Notes: generated by a model not told the origin, from the letters alone. Shown: positions 1-9,329, numbered from the stretch's first letter. The stretch: 64,000 bases of DNA from Clostridiales bacterium (GCA_017551865.1 JAFZKB010000027.1:206818-270817), one strand, 5' to 3'. Numbers and translations are program-made.

Positions 1-51
1 CGGAAGTTCCTGTACTGTGATCTTGTTTTCACGCTCAAAGCCGTCAGTCAT
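1..51 (-). CDS. scpB: ScpB N-terminus (partial, runs off window)
   Basis: An ATG at 49-51 (minus strand) opens a frame of 17 codons that continues past the window edge. It overlaps the end of scpA by 8 nt, the usual scpA-scpB arrangement. ScpB is the winged-helix kleisin partner in the SMC-ScpA-ScpB condensin. Only the first residues (MTDGFERENK...) are visible and they carry no diagnostic motif, so the call rests on position. The N-terminus looks slightly longer than the ScpB I remember. Confidence 0.6.
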   Translation of the reverse strand, partial: MTDGFERENKITVQELP

Positions 52-862
52 ATGCGGCAAGCTCCTTTGATTCCTTGCTCGGATCCAGTCCGAAACGTTC
101 TTCATCCAGATCCTCTTTCTTCGGCTCGATCAGGATCACGTCAAACGGCTTTTCCTGTTCTGCCTTGATCTGGTCACCGCGAAGCAGTTCGAGTACCGCC
201 AGAAATCCGACGATCCGATCCATCTTCTCAGCCTGGTGGGCGGGAAAGAGCTCGTGGAAAAAGACTTTTCCTCTACCCTTCAAATGGTCCCACACGTATC
301 TTATTTTATCACGAATGGAGAACTTATCTCTTTTGAGGATATGCGTAATACGGGACGCAATATCCGCAAAGCGGACTTTGTTTCTCTTGCAGATGTCTTC
401 GATGCTTTTCCCGAGGGCCTCCTCATCAACAGGAGCCGGTGCGCTCTCTACCTTGATCCCGATGGAAGAAGGGGTCTGCGGAAGACGGTACATACACTTG
501 GAGAAATCGCGGTAACGGTCCTTGAGATCGTTTGCGAGCATCTTGCAGCGGCGGTATTCCAGAAGCTTGACGACAAGTTCTTCTCTCGGGTCCGGTTCCG
601 ATGAGGTATCTGCGACATTTCTGTCCGGAAGCAGCATACGGGACTTGATGTGTACGAGCGTTGCCGCCATCAGCAAAAATTCAGAAGCAACCTCCATATC
701 CAGAGAACTCATCTTATCGAGATACTCCATATACTGGTCGGTCACTTCTGCGATCGGGATATCATAGATATCGATATCGTTTTTTTCGATCAAATGAAAC
801 AGAAGGTCCAGCGGACCTTCAAACTTACGAAGTCTGACTTGTGGATTCTCCAGTGCTGCCAC
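44..862 (-). CDS. scpA: Segregation and condensation protein A
   Basis: 272 aa. The N-terminus has the ScpA kleisin signature FEGPLDLLFHLI, followed by the EVTDQYMEYL and ASEFLLMAATLVHIKSRMLLP region. A C-terminal winged-helix segment (about 180-250) should bind the SMC head. ScpA bridges SMC ATPase heads with ScpB to compact and segregate the chromosome. The start codon is GTG at 860-862, with AGGTAGGAG 4 nt upstream. The gene lies 25 nt after trpS and overlaps scpB, so it is the fourth gene of the ileS-M50-trpS-scpA-scpB run. Length and motifs are ordinary. Confidence 0.95.
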   Translation of the reverse strand: MAALENPQVRLRKFEGPLDLLFHLIEKNDIDIYDIPIAEVTDQYMEYLDKMSSLDMEVASEFLLMAATLVHIKSRMLLPDRNVADTSSEPDPREELVVKLLEYRRCKMLANDLKDRYRDFSKCMYRLPQTPSSIGIKVESAPAPVDEEALGKSIEDICKRNKVRFADIASRITHILKRDKFSIRDKIRYVWDHLKGRGKVFFHELFPAHQAEKMDRIVGFLAVLELLRGDQIKAEQEKPFDVILIEPKKEDLDEERFGLDPSKESKELAAYD

Positions 863-887
863 GGTCTCCTACCTCAAGCTGTTTCCC

Positions 888-1892
888 TTATTTTTCCGGA
901 TCAAAGCCGATCATAACGGCTTTTCTTACTTCACGGATCGTCTCTTCAGCCTTTTTGCTTGCCTTCTCTCTTCCCTGACGGAGGATCTCAAGAAGTTTCG
1001 GCTCATCCTGAAGAAGAGCGGTTCTTTTCTCGTAGATCGGCGTATGGAACTCGGCGATCTTTTCCTGAAGCATCTTCTTGCAGGCTACACATCCGATGCA
1101 TCCGCCCTTGCACTGCTCCGTGATCTCCGGGACCTTCTCCTCGTTGAACACTTTCTGGAAAGCGTAAACTGTGCAGATATCCGGATGGCCCGGGTCATCT
1201 TTACGGATACGGGCCGGGTCAGTGATCATGCTCATGACCTTCTTCTTTACTTCTTCCGGTGTATCAGCAAGCGCGATCGTGTTGCCGTAGCTCTTACTCA
1301 TCTTTCTTCCGTCAGTTCCCGGAAGCACCTTCGCCTTTGTGAAAAGAGGCTGCGGCTCCGGAAGGACTTCCGACTTATAAAGATAGTTGAAACGACGGGC
1401 CAGTTCACGTGTGATCTCAAGGTGGGCCTGCTGGTCTTCACCTACAGGTACGTAGTTGGCGCGATACATCAGGATATCCGCTGCCATAAGGACGGGATAA
1501 CCGAGGAATCCGTATGTCATAATGTCTTTCTCGGAAGACATGTTGGCGATCATGTCCTTATATGTCGGGCATCTTTCGAGCCAGGAAAGCGGAGTGTTCA
1601 TGCCGAGCAGAAGATAGAGCTCTGCATGCTGCTTTACATCGGACTGCAGGAAGATCGTCGCCTTTTCCGGATCTACACCACTTGCCAGAATATCGGCAAG
1701 AAGACCGAGCGTATTCTTGCGAAGCACATCCGTATCCGCATAACCGGTCGTCAGAGCATGCCAGTCAGCGATGAAGAAATAACACTCATACTGATCCTGC
1801 AGGCGCACCCAGTTCTCGATAGCGCCGAAATAGTTTCCCAGATGAATGTTTCCTGTTGGACGTGTTCCTGAAAGTACGATCTTGTTTTCCAT
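888..1892 (-). CDS. trpS: Tryptophanyl-tRNA synthetase with Fe-S-type cysteine motif
   Basis: 334 aa class I synthetase that charges tRNA-Trp. The HIGH-like box is GNIHLGN (14-20) and the KMSKS loop is at 197-201. Near the C-terminus C240, C261, C268 and C271 form C-x20-C-x6-C-x2-C, with an extra C265. This closely resembles the C-x22-C-x6-C-x2-C motif that binds a [4Fe-4S] cluster in Thermotoga maritima TrpS, which is known for the family; that this copy binds a cluster is inference. An AGAGGG site precedes the ATG. It sits between the M50 protease and scpA in the ileS operon, with no trp leader or T-box visible. Confidence 0.96.
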   Translation of the reverse strand: MENKIVLSGTRPTGNIHLGNYFGAIENWVRLQDQYECYFFIADWHALTTGYADTDVLRKNTLGLLADILASGVDPEKATIFLQSDVKQHAELYLLLGMNTPLSWLERCPTYKDMIANMSSEKDIMTYGFLGYPVLMAADILMYRANYVPVGEDQQAHLEITRELARRFNYLYKSEVLPEPQPLFTKAKVLPGTDGRKMSKSYGNTIALADTPEEVKKKVMSMITDPARIRKDDPGHPDICTVYAFQKVFNEEKVPEITEQCKGGCIGCVACKKMLQEKIAEFHTPIYEKRTALLQDEPKLLEILRQGREKASKKAEETIREVRKAVMIGFDPEK

Positions 1893-1929
1893 GTTTACCC
1901 TCTTTATCGTTATATGTATTTTTATAAGA

Positions 1930-2661
1930 TTACGTGATCATTTTCCATAGCAGATCGGCACAGATCCGGTTGACCGGCCAGCGGAACGGATATTCGATCC
2001 ACTGAACGATCTTGCTTAAGATACTGATTCTGCCGTTTCCGAATCTTCCCGCGATCACAAGCGCGAAGAAAATATAGTAGCTGTACTGCGAGATCGTCTC
2101 AAACTGCTGTCTCCACTTATAAGGGACAAAAGTCGAGATGAAACGGTATCCGTCAAGCGGCGGGATCGGGATCAGGTTAAAGGCCATGAAGAGGAATCCG
2201 TACTCCCTTAAGTAGTAAAGGAAGTTCATGATCAGATTCTGGAAAAGAGCACTCTTTTCGGAATCCGCCGGATGCTTAACGAAGTAAGCTGTCGCAAATA
2301 CGAACAGGAAAGACGCCACGATCGCGGTAATGTAGTTAGCTGTAACACCGGCCAGACTGATCAGCCGCTCACAGGTAGGACGCTTAAACTTCTTAAGATT
2401 ATTCGGATTATACTGGACAGGCTTTGCCCAGCCGAATCCGGCGATAAGGAGCATGATCGCACCGAGCGGATCGATGTGTGCCATCGGGTTGAGTGTGACC
2501 CTGCCCTGGTGTCGCGGCGTATCGTCACCCATCTTCACGGCTACCCACGCATGCATGAATTCATGTACCGAGAATGTAAAACTCAGCACAATGATCAGGA
2601 GCGTCAAAAGCATGACGATCTCTGGAACAGAGGCACCGGATTGGATGATGTCAAATAACAT
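1930..2661 (-). CDS. Site-2 protease family (M50) membrane metalloprotease, YwhC-like
   Basis: 243 aa, polytopic. The HExxH zinc motif is HEFMH at 33-37 inside the first membrane segment. It is followed by the family's GRVTLNPMAHIDPLG stretch, and NLIPIPPLDG near 165-175 supplies the third zinc ligand (Asp of LDG). These are the hallmarks of the compact rhomboid-like M50 peptidases common in Firmicutes, usually without a known substrate. Its ribosome site overlaps the ileS stop codon (17 nt between genes), so it is co-transcribed with ileS and trpS. Intramembrane proteolysis is inferred from the intact motifs. Confidence 0.88.
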   Translation of the reverse strand: MLFDIIQSGASVPEIVMLLTLLIIVLSFTFSVHEFMHAWVAVKMGDDTPRHQGRVTLNPMAHIDPLGAIMLLIAGFGWAKPVQYNPNNLKKFKRPTCERLISLAGVTANYITAIVASFLFVFATAYFVKHPADSEKSALFQNLIMNFLYYLREYGFLFMAFNLIPIPPLDGYRFISTFVPYKWRQQFETISQYSYYIFFALVIAGRFGNGRISILSKIVQWIEYPFRWPVNRICADLLWKMIT

Positions 2662-2678
2662 AAGTTACTTACTCCTAC

Positions 2679-5600
2679 TTAGTTTTTCGTAAGTGAGATG
2701 CTTACCTTCTCACCATTGATATCCAGTTCAACAGACTGATCGTCCGTACCCTCGGAGATCTCTGTCGCAAGAACATCGGATGCAATGCTCTCACCGAACT
2801 TGGTAAATACATTCTTCAGTTTCTCACCGCATGCATACTTGATGCTGATACGGTCAGTTACCTCAAATCCGGACTTCTTTCTCTGGTTCTGGATCTTCGA
2901 AACGATCTCACGTACGAAACCCTCTTCGATGAGTGCGTCATTAAGCTTCGTATCCAGAGATACCGTAAAGCCCTTATCCGCCTGCGTAGAGAGACCTTCC
3001 GGCTGAACGTTTTCAACGAGCAGGTCTTCTGTCAGAAGTTCGAATGTCTCGCCATCGACCTCGATATTGATCTTGCCATCCTTCTCGAGTGCCGCCATGG
3101 TCTCCTTACCCGGGAGAGCCGCGATGACTTCCTTCGCCACATTGAGCTTCGCACCGAGCTTTCTGCCGAGAGTTCTCAGCTGCGGCTTAAACTTATAATC
3201 CAGGAGCGAAGATGCATCCTTAAGGAATGCTACTTCGTGAACATTCAGTTCTTCCTTGATGATCGTCTGATACTCTTCCGGCAGTTCATCTTCGCAGACC
3301 GCATAGAGTTTGCTGAGCGGCTGACGGATCTTGAGGTTCGCTGCCTGACGGCAGGAAAGTGCCAGAGTAACGATCTGCTGGACATCATCCATATTTCTCT
3401 CGAGATCTTCGTCGATCCATGCTTCTTCAGCTACCGGGTAGTCACACATGTGGATGGACATCGGAGCATCTGCATTTACGGAACGGACGAGGTTCTGATA
3501 GATCGCCTCCGTCATGAACGGGATGAACGGTGCGGCCAGACGTGTGAACTGCTCAAGTACAGTGTAGAGCGTCATGTACGCATTGATCTTATCCTGAGTC
3601 ATTTCCTTGCCCCAGTATCTTTCACGTCCGCGACGGACATACCAGTTGGAAAGATCATCCACGAAATTCTCCATCAGACGGGATGCGCCGGTGATGTCAT
3701 AGCTCTGCATCTTGCTGTCCACGATCTTCTCGAGGGAAGCCAGTCTTGAGAGGATCCACTTATCCATAACGGAGAGTTTATCGTACTCGAGGCTGAACTT
3801 GGTCGGATCGAACTGGTCGATCTCCGCATACAGGATGTAGAACGCATATGTGTTCCACAGAGTACCCATGAACTTACCGAGGATCTTATCTACATTGCTG
3901 TGGTCGAAACGGGACGGCAGCCACGGTGCATTCGCACTGTAGAAATACCATCTTGCCGCATCGGCACCCTGACGATTGAGGATATCCCACGGGTCGACTA
4001 CGTTGCCCTTATGCTTACTCATCTTGATGCCGTCCTTATCCTGGACAAGACCCATAACGATGACGTTCTCGAACGGAGATCTTCCGAACAGCTGTGTGCT
4101 GATCGCCAGGAGCGAATAGAACCATCCGCGTGTCTGGTCGAGTGCCTCAGAGATGAACTGGCACGGATAGTGGGACTCAAAGAACTCCTTGTTCTCGAAA
4201 GGATAGTGGAACTGGGCAAACGGCATCGCACCACTGTCGAACCAGCAGTCGATAACCTCGGATACACGTGTCATCGGCTTACCGCACTTCTCGCAGGTAA
4301 CGTGTACGTTATCTACATACGGCTTATGCAGCTCGATATCGTCCGGGCAGTCCGTGGACTTCTCTTTTAATTCAGCGATCGATCCGATGCACTGACGGTG
4401 TCCGCACTCACACTCCCATACCGGAAGCGGAGTACCCCAGTAACGCTCTCGCGAGATGCCCCAGTCAACCACGTTCTCGAGGAAGTTACCCATACGGCCG
4501 TCACGGATCGTCTCCGGATACCAGTTCGCCATACGGTTGCTCTTGACGAGCTGATCCTTGACCTTGGTCATAGCGATGAACCAGGAAGATCTTGCGTAGT
4601 AGATGAGCGGAGTATCGCATCTCCAGCAGAACGGATAATCGTGCTCATACGGCATCTTCTTCAGAAGCTTGCCTTCCATGTTGAGTTTTTTGATGATGAG
4701 CGGATCCGCATCCTTTACGAAAAGACCCGCGAATTCTTCGCAATCCTCCGGAAGTGTACCGTCTTCCTTAACGAGCTGTACGAACGGAAGATCATTGTCC
4801 CGGCCGACTCTTGCGTCGTCTTCACCGAAAGCCGGTGCGATATGGACGATACCGGTACCATCACTCATGGTAACGTAGCTGTCTGCGCATACCTTGAAAG
4901 CTTCTTTTCTGCTCTTGGCCACTGCGTCAGCAGAATACGGGAACAAAGACTCATACTTCTTGCCGACGAGGTCTGTGCCTTGATATCTCTCGAGGATCTC
5001 ATACTCATCGAAAAGTTGCGGTACGAGGCAGCCGGCCATGTAGTACATGACCTTCTTCTCGGTTCCGTCGAGGTCCTTCGGGACCGAGATCTTCACATAC
5101 TCATCTGTCGGGCTGACGCAGAGCGCGACGTTCGACGGAAGTGTCCACGGCGTCGTGGTCCATGCAGCAAAGTAGGTATCTTCTTCTCCGACGACCTTAA
5201 AGCGTACGAATACGGAGTTTTCTTTTACGGCTTTATAGCCCTGGGCAACTTCGTGGCTCGAAAGCGCAGTACCGCAACGCGGGCAGTACGGCACGATCTT
5301 GTGGCCCTTGTAGAGCATATCCTTGTCCCACAGGGTCTTAAGAGCCCACCACTCGGATTCGATATAGGTGTTATCGTAGGTAACATACGGGTTTTCCATG
5401 TCTGCCCAGAAACCAACGCGGTCAGACATCTGTTCCCACTCTTCTTTATACTTCCAGACGGATTCCTTACACTTCTTGATGAAAGGCTCTACGCCGTACT
5501 CTTCGATCTGCGGCTTGCCGTTGATGCCGAGCATCTTCTCGACTTCGAGCTCGACCGGAAGACCGTGGGTATCCCAGCCCGCCTTAAACTGCACGTGCTC

Positions 5601-5831
5601 ACCCTTCATGGAATGATATCTCGGAACGACGTCCTTAATGACACGGGTCTTAATATGTCCGATATGCGGCTTGCCGTTAGCGGTCGGTGGACCGTCATAC
5701 AGCGTAAAGCTTGGTGTTCCGTCCTTTTCCGGGCGGATCGACTTCTTCTGGATGTCATTTGCTTTCCAGAAGGCCAGCACTTCCTTCTCGCGATCGATAA
5801 ACTTCATGTCCGGCGATACTTTTTTATACAT
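2679..5831 (-). CDS. ileS: Isoleucyl-tRNA synthetase
   Basis: 1050 aa. HIGH is at 56-59 (GKPHIGH) and KMSKH lies near 610, with an editing CP1 domain between. Two zinc-type cysteine pairs are visible (CPRCGT near 185 and CEKCGK near 520), followed by a long C-terminal domain. At 1050 aa and with the LYKGHKIVPYCPRCG segment it resembles the longer type-2 (eukaryote-like) IleS, a group that in other bacteria includes mupirocin-tolerant enzymes; resistance here is not shown. It is the first gene of the run towards scpB. The upstream region is too short and lacks the conserved elements of a T-box. Confidence 0.97.
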   Translation of the reverse strand: MYKKVSPDMKFIDREKEVLAFWKANDIQKKSIRPEKDGTPSFTLYDGPPTANGKPHIGHIKTRVIKDVVPRYHSMKGEHVQFKAGWDTHGLPVELEVEKMLGINGKPQIEEYGVEPFIKKCKESVWKYKEEWEQMSDRVGFWADMENPYVTYDNTYIESEWWALKTLWDKDMLYKGHKIVPYCPRCGTALSSHEVAQGYKAVKENSVFVRFKVVGEEDTYFAAWTTTPWTLPSNVALCVSPTDEYVKISVPKDLDGTEKKVMYYMAGCLVPQLFDEYEILERYQGTDLVGKKYESLFPYSADAVAKSRKEAFKVCADSYVTMSDGTGIVHIAPAFGEDDARVGRDNDLPFVQLVKEDGTLPEDCEEFAGLFVKDADPLIIKKLNMEGKLLKKMPYEHDYPFCWRCDTPLIYYARSSWFIAMTKVKDQLVKSNRMANWYPETIRDGRMGNFLENVVDWGISRERYWGTPLPVWECECGHRQCIGSIAELKEKSTDCPDDIELHKPYVDNVHVTCEKCGKPMTRVSEVIDCWFDSGAMPFAQFHYPFENKEFFESHYPCQFISEALDQTRGWFYSLLAISTQLFGRSPFENVIVMGLVQDKDGIKMSKHKGNVVDPWDILNRQGADAARWYFYSANAPWLPSRFDHSNVDKILGKFMGTLWNTYAFYILYAEIDQFDPTKFSLEYDKLSVMDKWILSRLASLEKIVDSKMQSYDITGASRLMENFVDDLSNWYVRRGRERYWGKEMTQDKINAYMTLYTVLEQFTRLAAPFIPFMTEAIYQNLVRSVNADAPMSIHMCDYPVAEEAWIDEDLERNMDDVQQIVTLALSCRQAANLKIRQPLSKLYAVCEDELPEEYQTIIKEELNVHEVAFLKDASSLLDYKFKPQLRTLGRKLGAKLNVAKEVIAALPGKETMAALEKDGKINIEVDGETFELLTEDLLVENVQPEGLSTQADKGFTVSLDTKLNDALIEEGFVREIVSKIQNQRKKSGFEVTDRISIKYACGEKLKNVFTKFGESIASDVLATEISEGTDDQSVELDINGEKVSISLTKN

Positions 5832-5864
5832 AGTAAAACCTCTATTTCTCTAAAAGCTCCCGTC

Positions 5865-5873
5865 ATTATAACA
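5865..5873 (-). promoter_or_regulatory. Extended -10 promoter for the ileS operon
   Basis: Read on the minus strand this is TGTTATAAT, a consensus extended -10, 34 nt upstream of the ileS ATG. The -35 position is poor, as expected when the TGn element compensates. It is the only good -10 directed at ileS before the upstream terminator. Confidence 0.5.
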
Positions 5874-5935
5874 TACGATGCCATTTGTGAGTATATTTTT
5901 TATATTATAGAGACAATTTCGTCAAAAATGACAAA

Positions 5936-5973
5936 GAAACGTTCCCGATGGTGACTTCCCACGGGAACGTTCA
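5936..5973 (-). terminator. Hairpin terminator after the beta-helix gene
   Basis: A perfect 10-bp inverted repeat (AACGTTCCCG / CGGGAACGTT, 5938-5947 and 5962-5971) lies about 30 nt past the stop of the 6005-7999 gene. The minus-strand tail (TTTCTTTGTCATTTTTG) is only moderately U-rich. Confidence 0.6.
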
Positions 5974-6004
5974 TTAATTGCCACTTACGATTTTGGCCAA
6001 AGTT

Positions 6005-7999
6005 TTAGACTTCGTACTCTTCCTTTGCCTCGGCAAAAGGACCGGCGATAGTAGAAACGCCCCGGTCTTTTCCGTAATAGTCGTAATTGAAGATGATATC
6101 GGAGCCGTCAGTATTTTCGAAGCGCTGATCCGGCTGGAAGGCTTTACCCAGGATATCTGTGTTGATGATACCGCAGGAGAAATCCGCGATCTTCCTGAAG
6201 ATATTCGTGACAAGTACGTACTTACCGTTCTTTTCCACGATATCCGCAGTCGCCTTGAATCTCTTGACGATCAGGTTCTTCTCTTCCTTCTTCCAGGCCT
6301 TGGCGCCGTTAAAGTAGACATTGCTATTGATCCATACCGGCAGGTGCTGGAAGTGCTTTTCCATGATCTTATGCTCATACGCCATCGGTTCATTAAGATG
6401 GAAAGAATCGATCCACTCCTGATAGGTCGGGTATTCATCGAACTGGAAGGTACCGACTTCCTGCTTGTCGAAGAACTGCTCAGGGACATCCTCCGGACGT
6501 TCTTCGATCGGCCACTTCTGAATGAAGATATTGTTGTAGATACGGTCATCACCGTGAAGGATGCTCATAAATCCCATGACTTCCGTTCTGTGCGGGAAGT
6601 GATACGGTGTATATCGTGGCTGGTTCTTACCGGATACGAATTCATCCGTACCTTCACCGATCGCCTGGAAAGTACCGCAGATCAGGTTATTTACGACGGC
6701 CACGCCCTCTGTTGCCAGACGCAGGGAGGCCTTACTGAGCATGATGTTGTTGTCTATAAGCGTCGGACCGTGACCGACCTCGATGAAGATGTCCTGGCTC
6801 ATGATGGTGCCCTTTATCCTCTTGGCGAAATCCGGTGTATGGTTATCGTGCAGAAGGTTCTGGGAAAGGATCGTGCCCTGAGCCTGCCAGTCGCACCAAA
6901 GGCCCATCGTGCAGTGGTGGACATGGTTCCTTCTCATGATGACGTCGATCGCCGCATGGAGCTTGATGCCCGCGATCTCGGCGCCGCCGACTTCCATCAT
7001 GTTGTTGATGTTATGGATGTGGTTGTCCTCGATGATCGAGAATACACAGCCCATTCTTCCGACGATACCGGTCTGCTCACAGTGATGGATGTGGCATCTT
7101 CTGACGATATGGGAACCGATATTCTCTTTGAGCCATCCGTGAAACTGGCCGCGGCAGACGGCGTCACGCTCCATCTGCGTCGGGCTCTTTACACGGTACT
7201 TGGTGAAGTAATGGTCGTTCTCGGGATCGAGGTATTTACCGAGCGAAATACCGCAGCAGCGGCTGTGGGAGACTTCGCAGTCCTCGATGATCCAGCCTTT
7301 ACTCCAGTGCGGGCCGATCATGCCGTCCTGGAAAGCGGCCGGGGGAGCCCATGTGGTCGCGGCTTTGTTTACTGTGAATCCGGAAAATGTGATATAACCG
7401 ACACCGGTCTTACTTGGGAAGAAGCAGTTTCTTCGAACGTTGATCTCGACCTTTGCCTTATTGGGGTCTTTTCCCTGGAAATTGGCATAGATCACAGTCT
7501 TTCCGTCTTTCTGCTCACAGTACCACTTGCGTGTGGAGTTCTCCGGTTCCCAGGAAGAGATATCCTTCTCCCCTTTGAGGCAGTCTTCCAGCGTATCCGT
7601 CTCATAGAGTGCAACATCGTTAATGTACACACAGCCAGTATGCGGATGACGGTGCCAGAAGTACCAGTCGCCGCCGATCCTGGTGTCGTAGGGGTTATAG
7701 GAACCGAAAATGCCGTTGTCGATCTCGACTTTCCAGGTCTTTCCCTTATACTTTTCCCAGCCCTTAACGATCTCGGCACCGGTAATTACGGCCTTGAGCG
7801 GCTCGACGGAACGATAGGTGATACGTGCGTCTTCTGTTCCCGCATTTGCCGGATCGACATATTCGCGGTACACACCCGGCATAACGAGGACTTCATCCCC
7901 TGGCTTTGCTACTTTTGCGGCAGCACTGATCGTCAGGAACGGATGCTCTTTCGTCCCGCATCCCTGGGACTTCGTATTCTGGTCAACATAGTAGATCAT
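6005..7999 (-). CDS. Right-handed parallel beta-helix repeat protein, cytoplasmic
   Basis: 664 aa with no signal peptide or membrane segment. The N-terminus (YYVDQNTKSQGCGTKEHPFLTISAA...PGDEVLVMPGVYRE) is the DUF1565-type opening of pectate-lyase-like beta-helices. Repeated NHIHNINNM- and NHVHHCTMGL-type coils with paired His and Asn fill 250-460. Proteins of this fold are often polysaccharide lyases, hydrolases or epimerases, but I cannot assign a substrate. The ATG overlaps the HD-protein stop by 4 nt (ATGA), so the two are translationally coupled. The lack of export suggests it acts on imported oligosaccharides, if it is an enzyme. Confidence 0.75.
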   Translation of the reverse strand: MIYYVDQNTKSQGCGTKEHPFLTISAAAKVAKPGDEVLVMPGVYREYVDPANAGTEDARITYRSVEPLKAVITGAEIVKGWEKYKGKTWKVEIDNGIFGSYNPYDTRIGGDWYFWHRHPHTGCVYINDVALYETDTLEDCLKGEKDISSWEPENSTRKWYCEQKDGKTVIYANFQGKDPNKAKVEINVRRNCFFPSKTGVGYITFSGFTVNKAATTWAPPAAFQDGMIGPHWSKGWIIEDCEVSHSRCCGISLGKYLDPENDHYFTKYRVKSPTQMERDAVCRGQFHGWLKENIGSHIVRRCHIHHCEQTGIVGRMGCVFSIIEDNHIHNINNMMEVGGAEIAGIKLHAAIDVIMRRNHVHHCTMGLWCDWQAQGTILSQNLLHDNHTPDFAKRIKGTIMSQDIFIEVGHGPTLIDNNIMLSKASLRLATEGVAVVNNLICGTFQAIGEGTDEFVSGKNQPRYTPYHFPHRTEVMGFMSILHGDDRIYNNIFIQKWPIEERPEDVPEQFFDKQEVGTFQFDEYPTYQEWIDSFHLNEPMAYEHKIMEKHFQHLPVWINSNVYFNGAKAWKKEEKNLIVKRFKATADIVEKNGKYVLVTNIFRKIADFSCGIINTDILGKAFQPDQRFENTDGSDIIFNYDYYGKDRGVSTIAGPFAEAKEEYEV

Positions 8000-8619
8000 T
8001 GGTTTTCCTCCAAAATATATGCTGATTCAATGTCGGATGTGAAGATCGCCACGACGGACGGGTACATCTTCGCGGTCTCGGAAAACGGATCCGGATACGT
8101 ATTCTTGTCCGGGCCCATGTGAAGGCGGATCATGGCATATTCCTCAGCCTTCAGGCGGATAAAATTCTGTATATACCAGCAGGACTTCTCCCCGTGTCCT
8201 ACAGGGAAGGTGTCCTTGATGCCCCAGACTTCCTTTTCGACCCAGTTGGCCACTTCTTTTCCGTACTGGTTCACCTTGGTGCCCTCTTTTACGTTCTTCA
8301 CTTCCTTGACGTAGAAATTGACCTTGCAAAGATCGTGAAGAAGCGATGTGATGATCACTGTATCCGGCTCGATCGAGATAAGACCCTGGCTGACTTTTTC
8401 CGAAAGGCGCTGATACACGTGAAGACTGTGAAGTGCCAGTCCTCCTTCACAGTGCAGGTGATATTTCGTAGAAGCAGGCGCCGTGAAAAAATCCGTCTTG
8501 GTGACGATCCATTCCACCAGCCGCTCGATGCCCGGACGCTTCGTCGAAAGGAGAAGTTCCGTGATTTTCCTCTGATTCTCGTCTCTTTGTTCTTTCGTGA
8601 TTACAAATTCTTCTGCCAT
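7996..8619 (-). CDS. HD-domain protein, probable phosphohydrolase or nuclease
   Basis: 207 aa from the ATG at 8617-8619, chosen because AAAGGAGTG sits 7 nt upstream and the start lies only 4 nt after the rluD-like stop. The HD-type elements are HCEGGLALHSLHVYQRL (first His), TSLLHDLCKVNFY (HD pair) and a later GHGEKS...HMGPD segment. These proteins usually cleave phosphoester bonds of nucleotides or RNA; the substrate is unknown. It is coupled at both ends, to the pseudouridine synthase upstream and the beta-helix gene downstream. A longer reading to 8664 would run back into the upstream gene and has no ribosome site. Confidence 0.8.
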   Translation of the reverse strand: MAEEFVITKEQRDENQRKITELLLSTKRPGIERLVEWIVTKTDFFTAPASTKYHLHCEGGLALHSLHVYQRLSEKVSQGLISIEPDTVIITSLLHDLCKVNFYVKEVKNVKEGTKVNQYGKEVANWVEKEVWGIKDTFPVGHGEKSCWYIQNFIRLKAEEYAMIRLHMGPDKNTYPDPFSETAKMYPSVVAIFTSDIESAYILEENQ

Positions 8620-8623
8620 TGCC

Positions 8624-9328
8624 TCACTCCTTTGCAAATTGTTTCCATGGCTCTTCGTCTGCAAGTGGCAGTTCGAAGACCATTCTTTCGTGACTGACCG
8701 GGTGGTCCACCTCGAGGTGATAAGATTCCAGAAGGATATCGCCTGCGAAACGGTTGGGCCCCTTGCCGTATTTTCTGTCCCCGACGATCGGATGCCCGAT
8801 GGAGGACAGCTGGGAACGGATCTGATGCGACCGTCCCGTGTGAAGGTCGATAGATAGGAGCGTCACCGGAACGCCGGCGATCCGCCCTTCTCCGAGGACC
8901 TCATATTCGAGAAAACTCTCTTTGGCTTCCTTCGGGGCCGTTTTTCTGTCGGCAAAGACCTTGACCAGATTGGTCTTGGGGTCTTTAAGGAGAAATGAGC
9001 GGATCTGTCCTTTTTCCTCGGAAAAAGATCCGTACACGATGGCCCGGTATTTCTTACTTACTGTGCGGTTTCTGATCTGTTCGGAGATCCTCGACGCACA
9101 CTTACTGGTCTTGGCAAAGACCATCACGCCCCGAACGGGACGGTCGAGCCGATGAAGAAGCCCTAAATACGCTTCTCCCGGCTTTTTATACTTTTCCACA
9201 AGATACGCCTTCAGAAGCGTAAGCATATCCGGATCGCCCGAAGGATCTTCCTGCGAGAGGACCCCTGAAGGCTTTACCGCCACCAGAAGATGGTTGTCCT
9301 CGAAGAGGATATTCGGCACCTCCCCCAT
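8624..9328 (-). CDS. RluA/RluD-family pseudouridine synthase
   Basis: 234 aa without an S4 domain. The active-site block LLHRLDRPVRGVMVFAKT holds the catalytic Asp of the RluA family (HRLD). HTGRSHQIRSQLSSIGHPIVGDRKYG is the second family signature. The enzyme isomerises uridine in rRNA or tRNA; the exact target cannot be read from sequence. It starts 1 nt after the methyltransferase stop, with GGAGGTG as ribosome site. With its neighbour it makes an RNA-modification pair at the head of a four-gene operon. Confidence 0.92.
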   Translation of the reverse strand: MGEVPNILFEDNHLLVAVKPSGVLSQEDPSGDPDMLTLLKAYLVEKYKKPGEAYLGLLHRLDRPVRGVMVFAKTSKCASRISEQIRNRTVSKKYRAIVYGSFSEEKGQIRSFLLKDPKTNLVKVFADRKTAPKEAKESFLEYEVLGEGRIAGVPVTLLSIDLHTGRSHQIRSQLSSIGHPIVGDRKYGKGPNRFAGDILLESYHLEVDHPVSHERMVFELPLADEEPWKQFAKE

Positions 9329-9329
9329 C

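Noticed and set aside
5832..6004. T-box leader for ileS
   Set aside because: Only 173 nt between genes, part of it a terminator for the upstream gene, and no conserved T-box sequence or antiterminator is visible.
4398..8122. Very long plus-strand frames opposite ileS and the beta-helix gene
   Set aside because: Their codon use is the mirror of the strongly supported minus-strand genes, and they lack ribosome sites and recognisable motifs.
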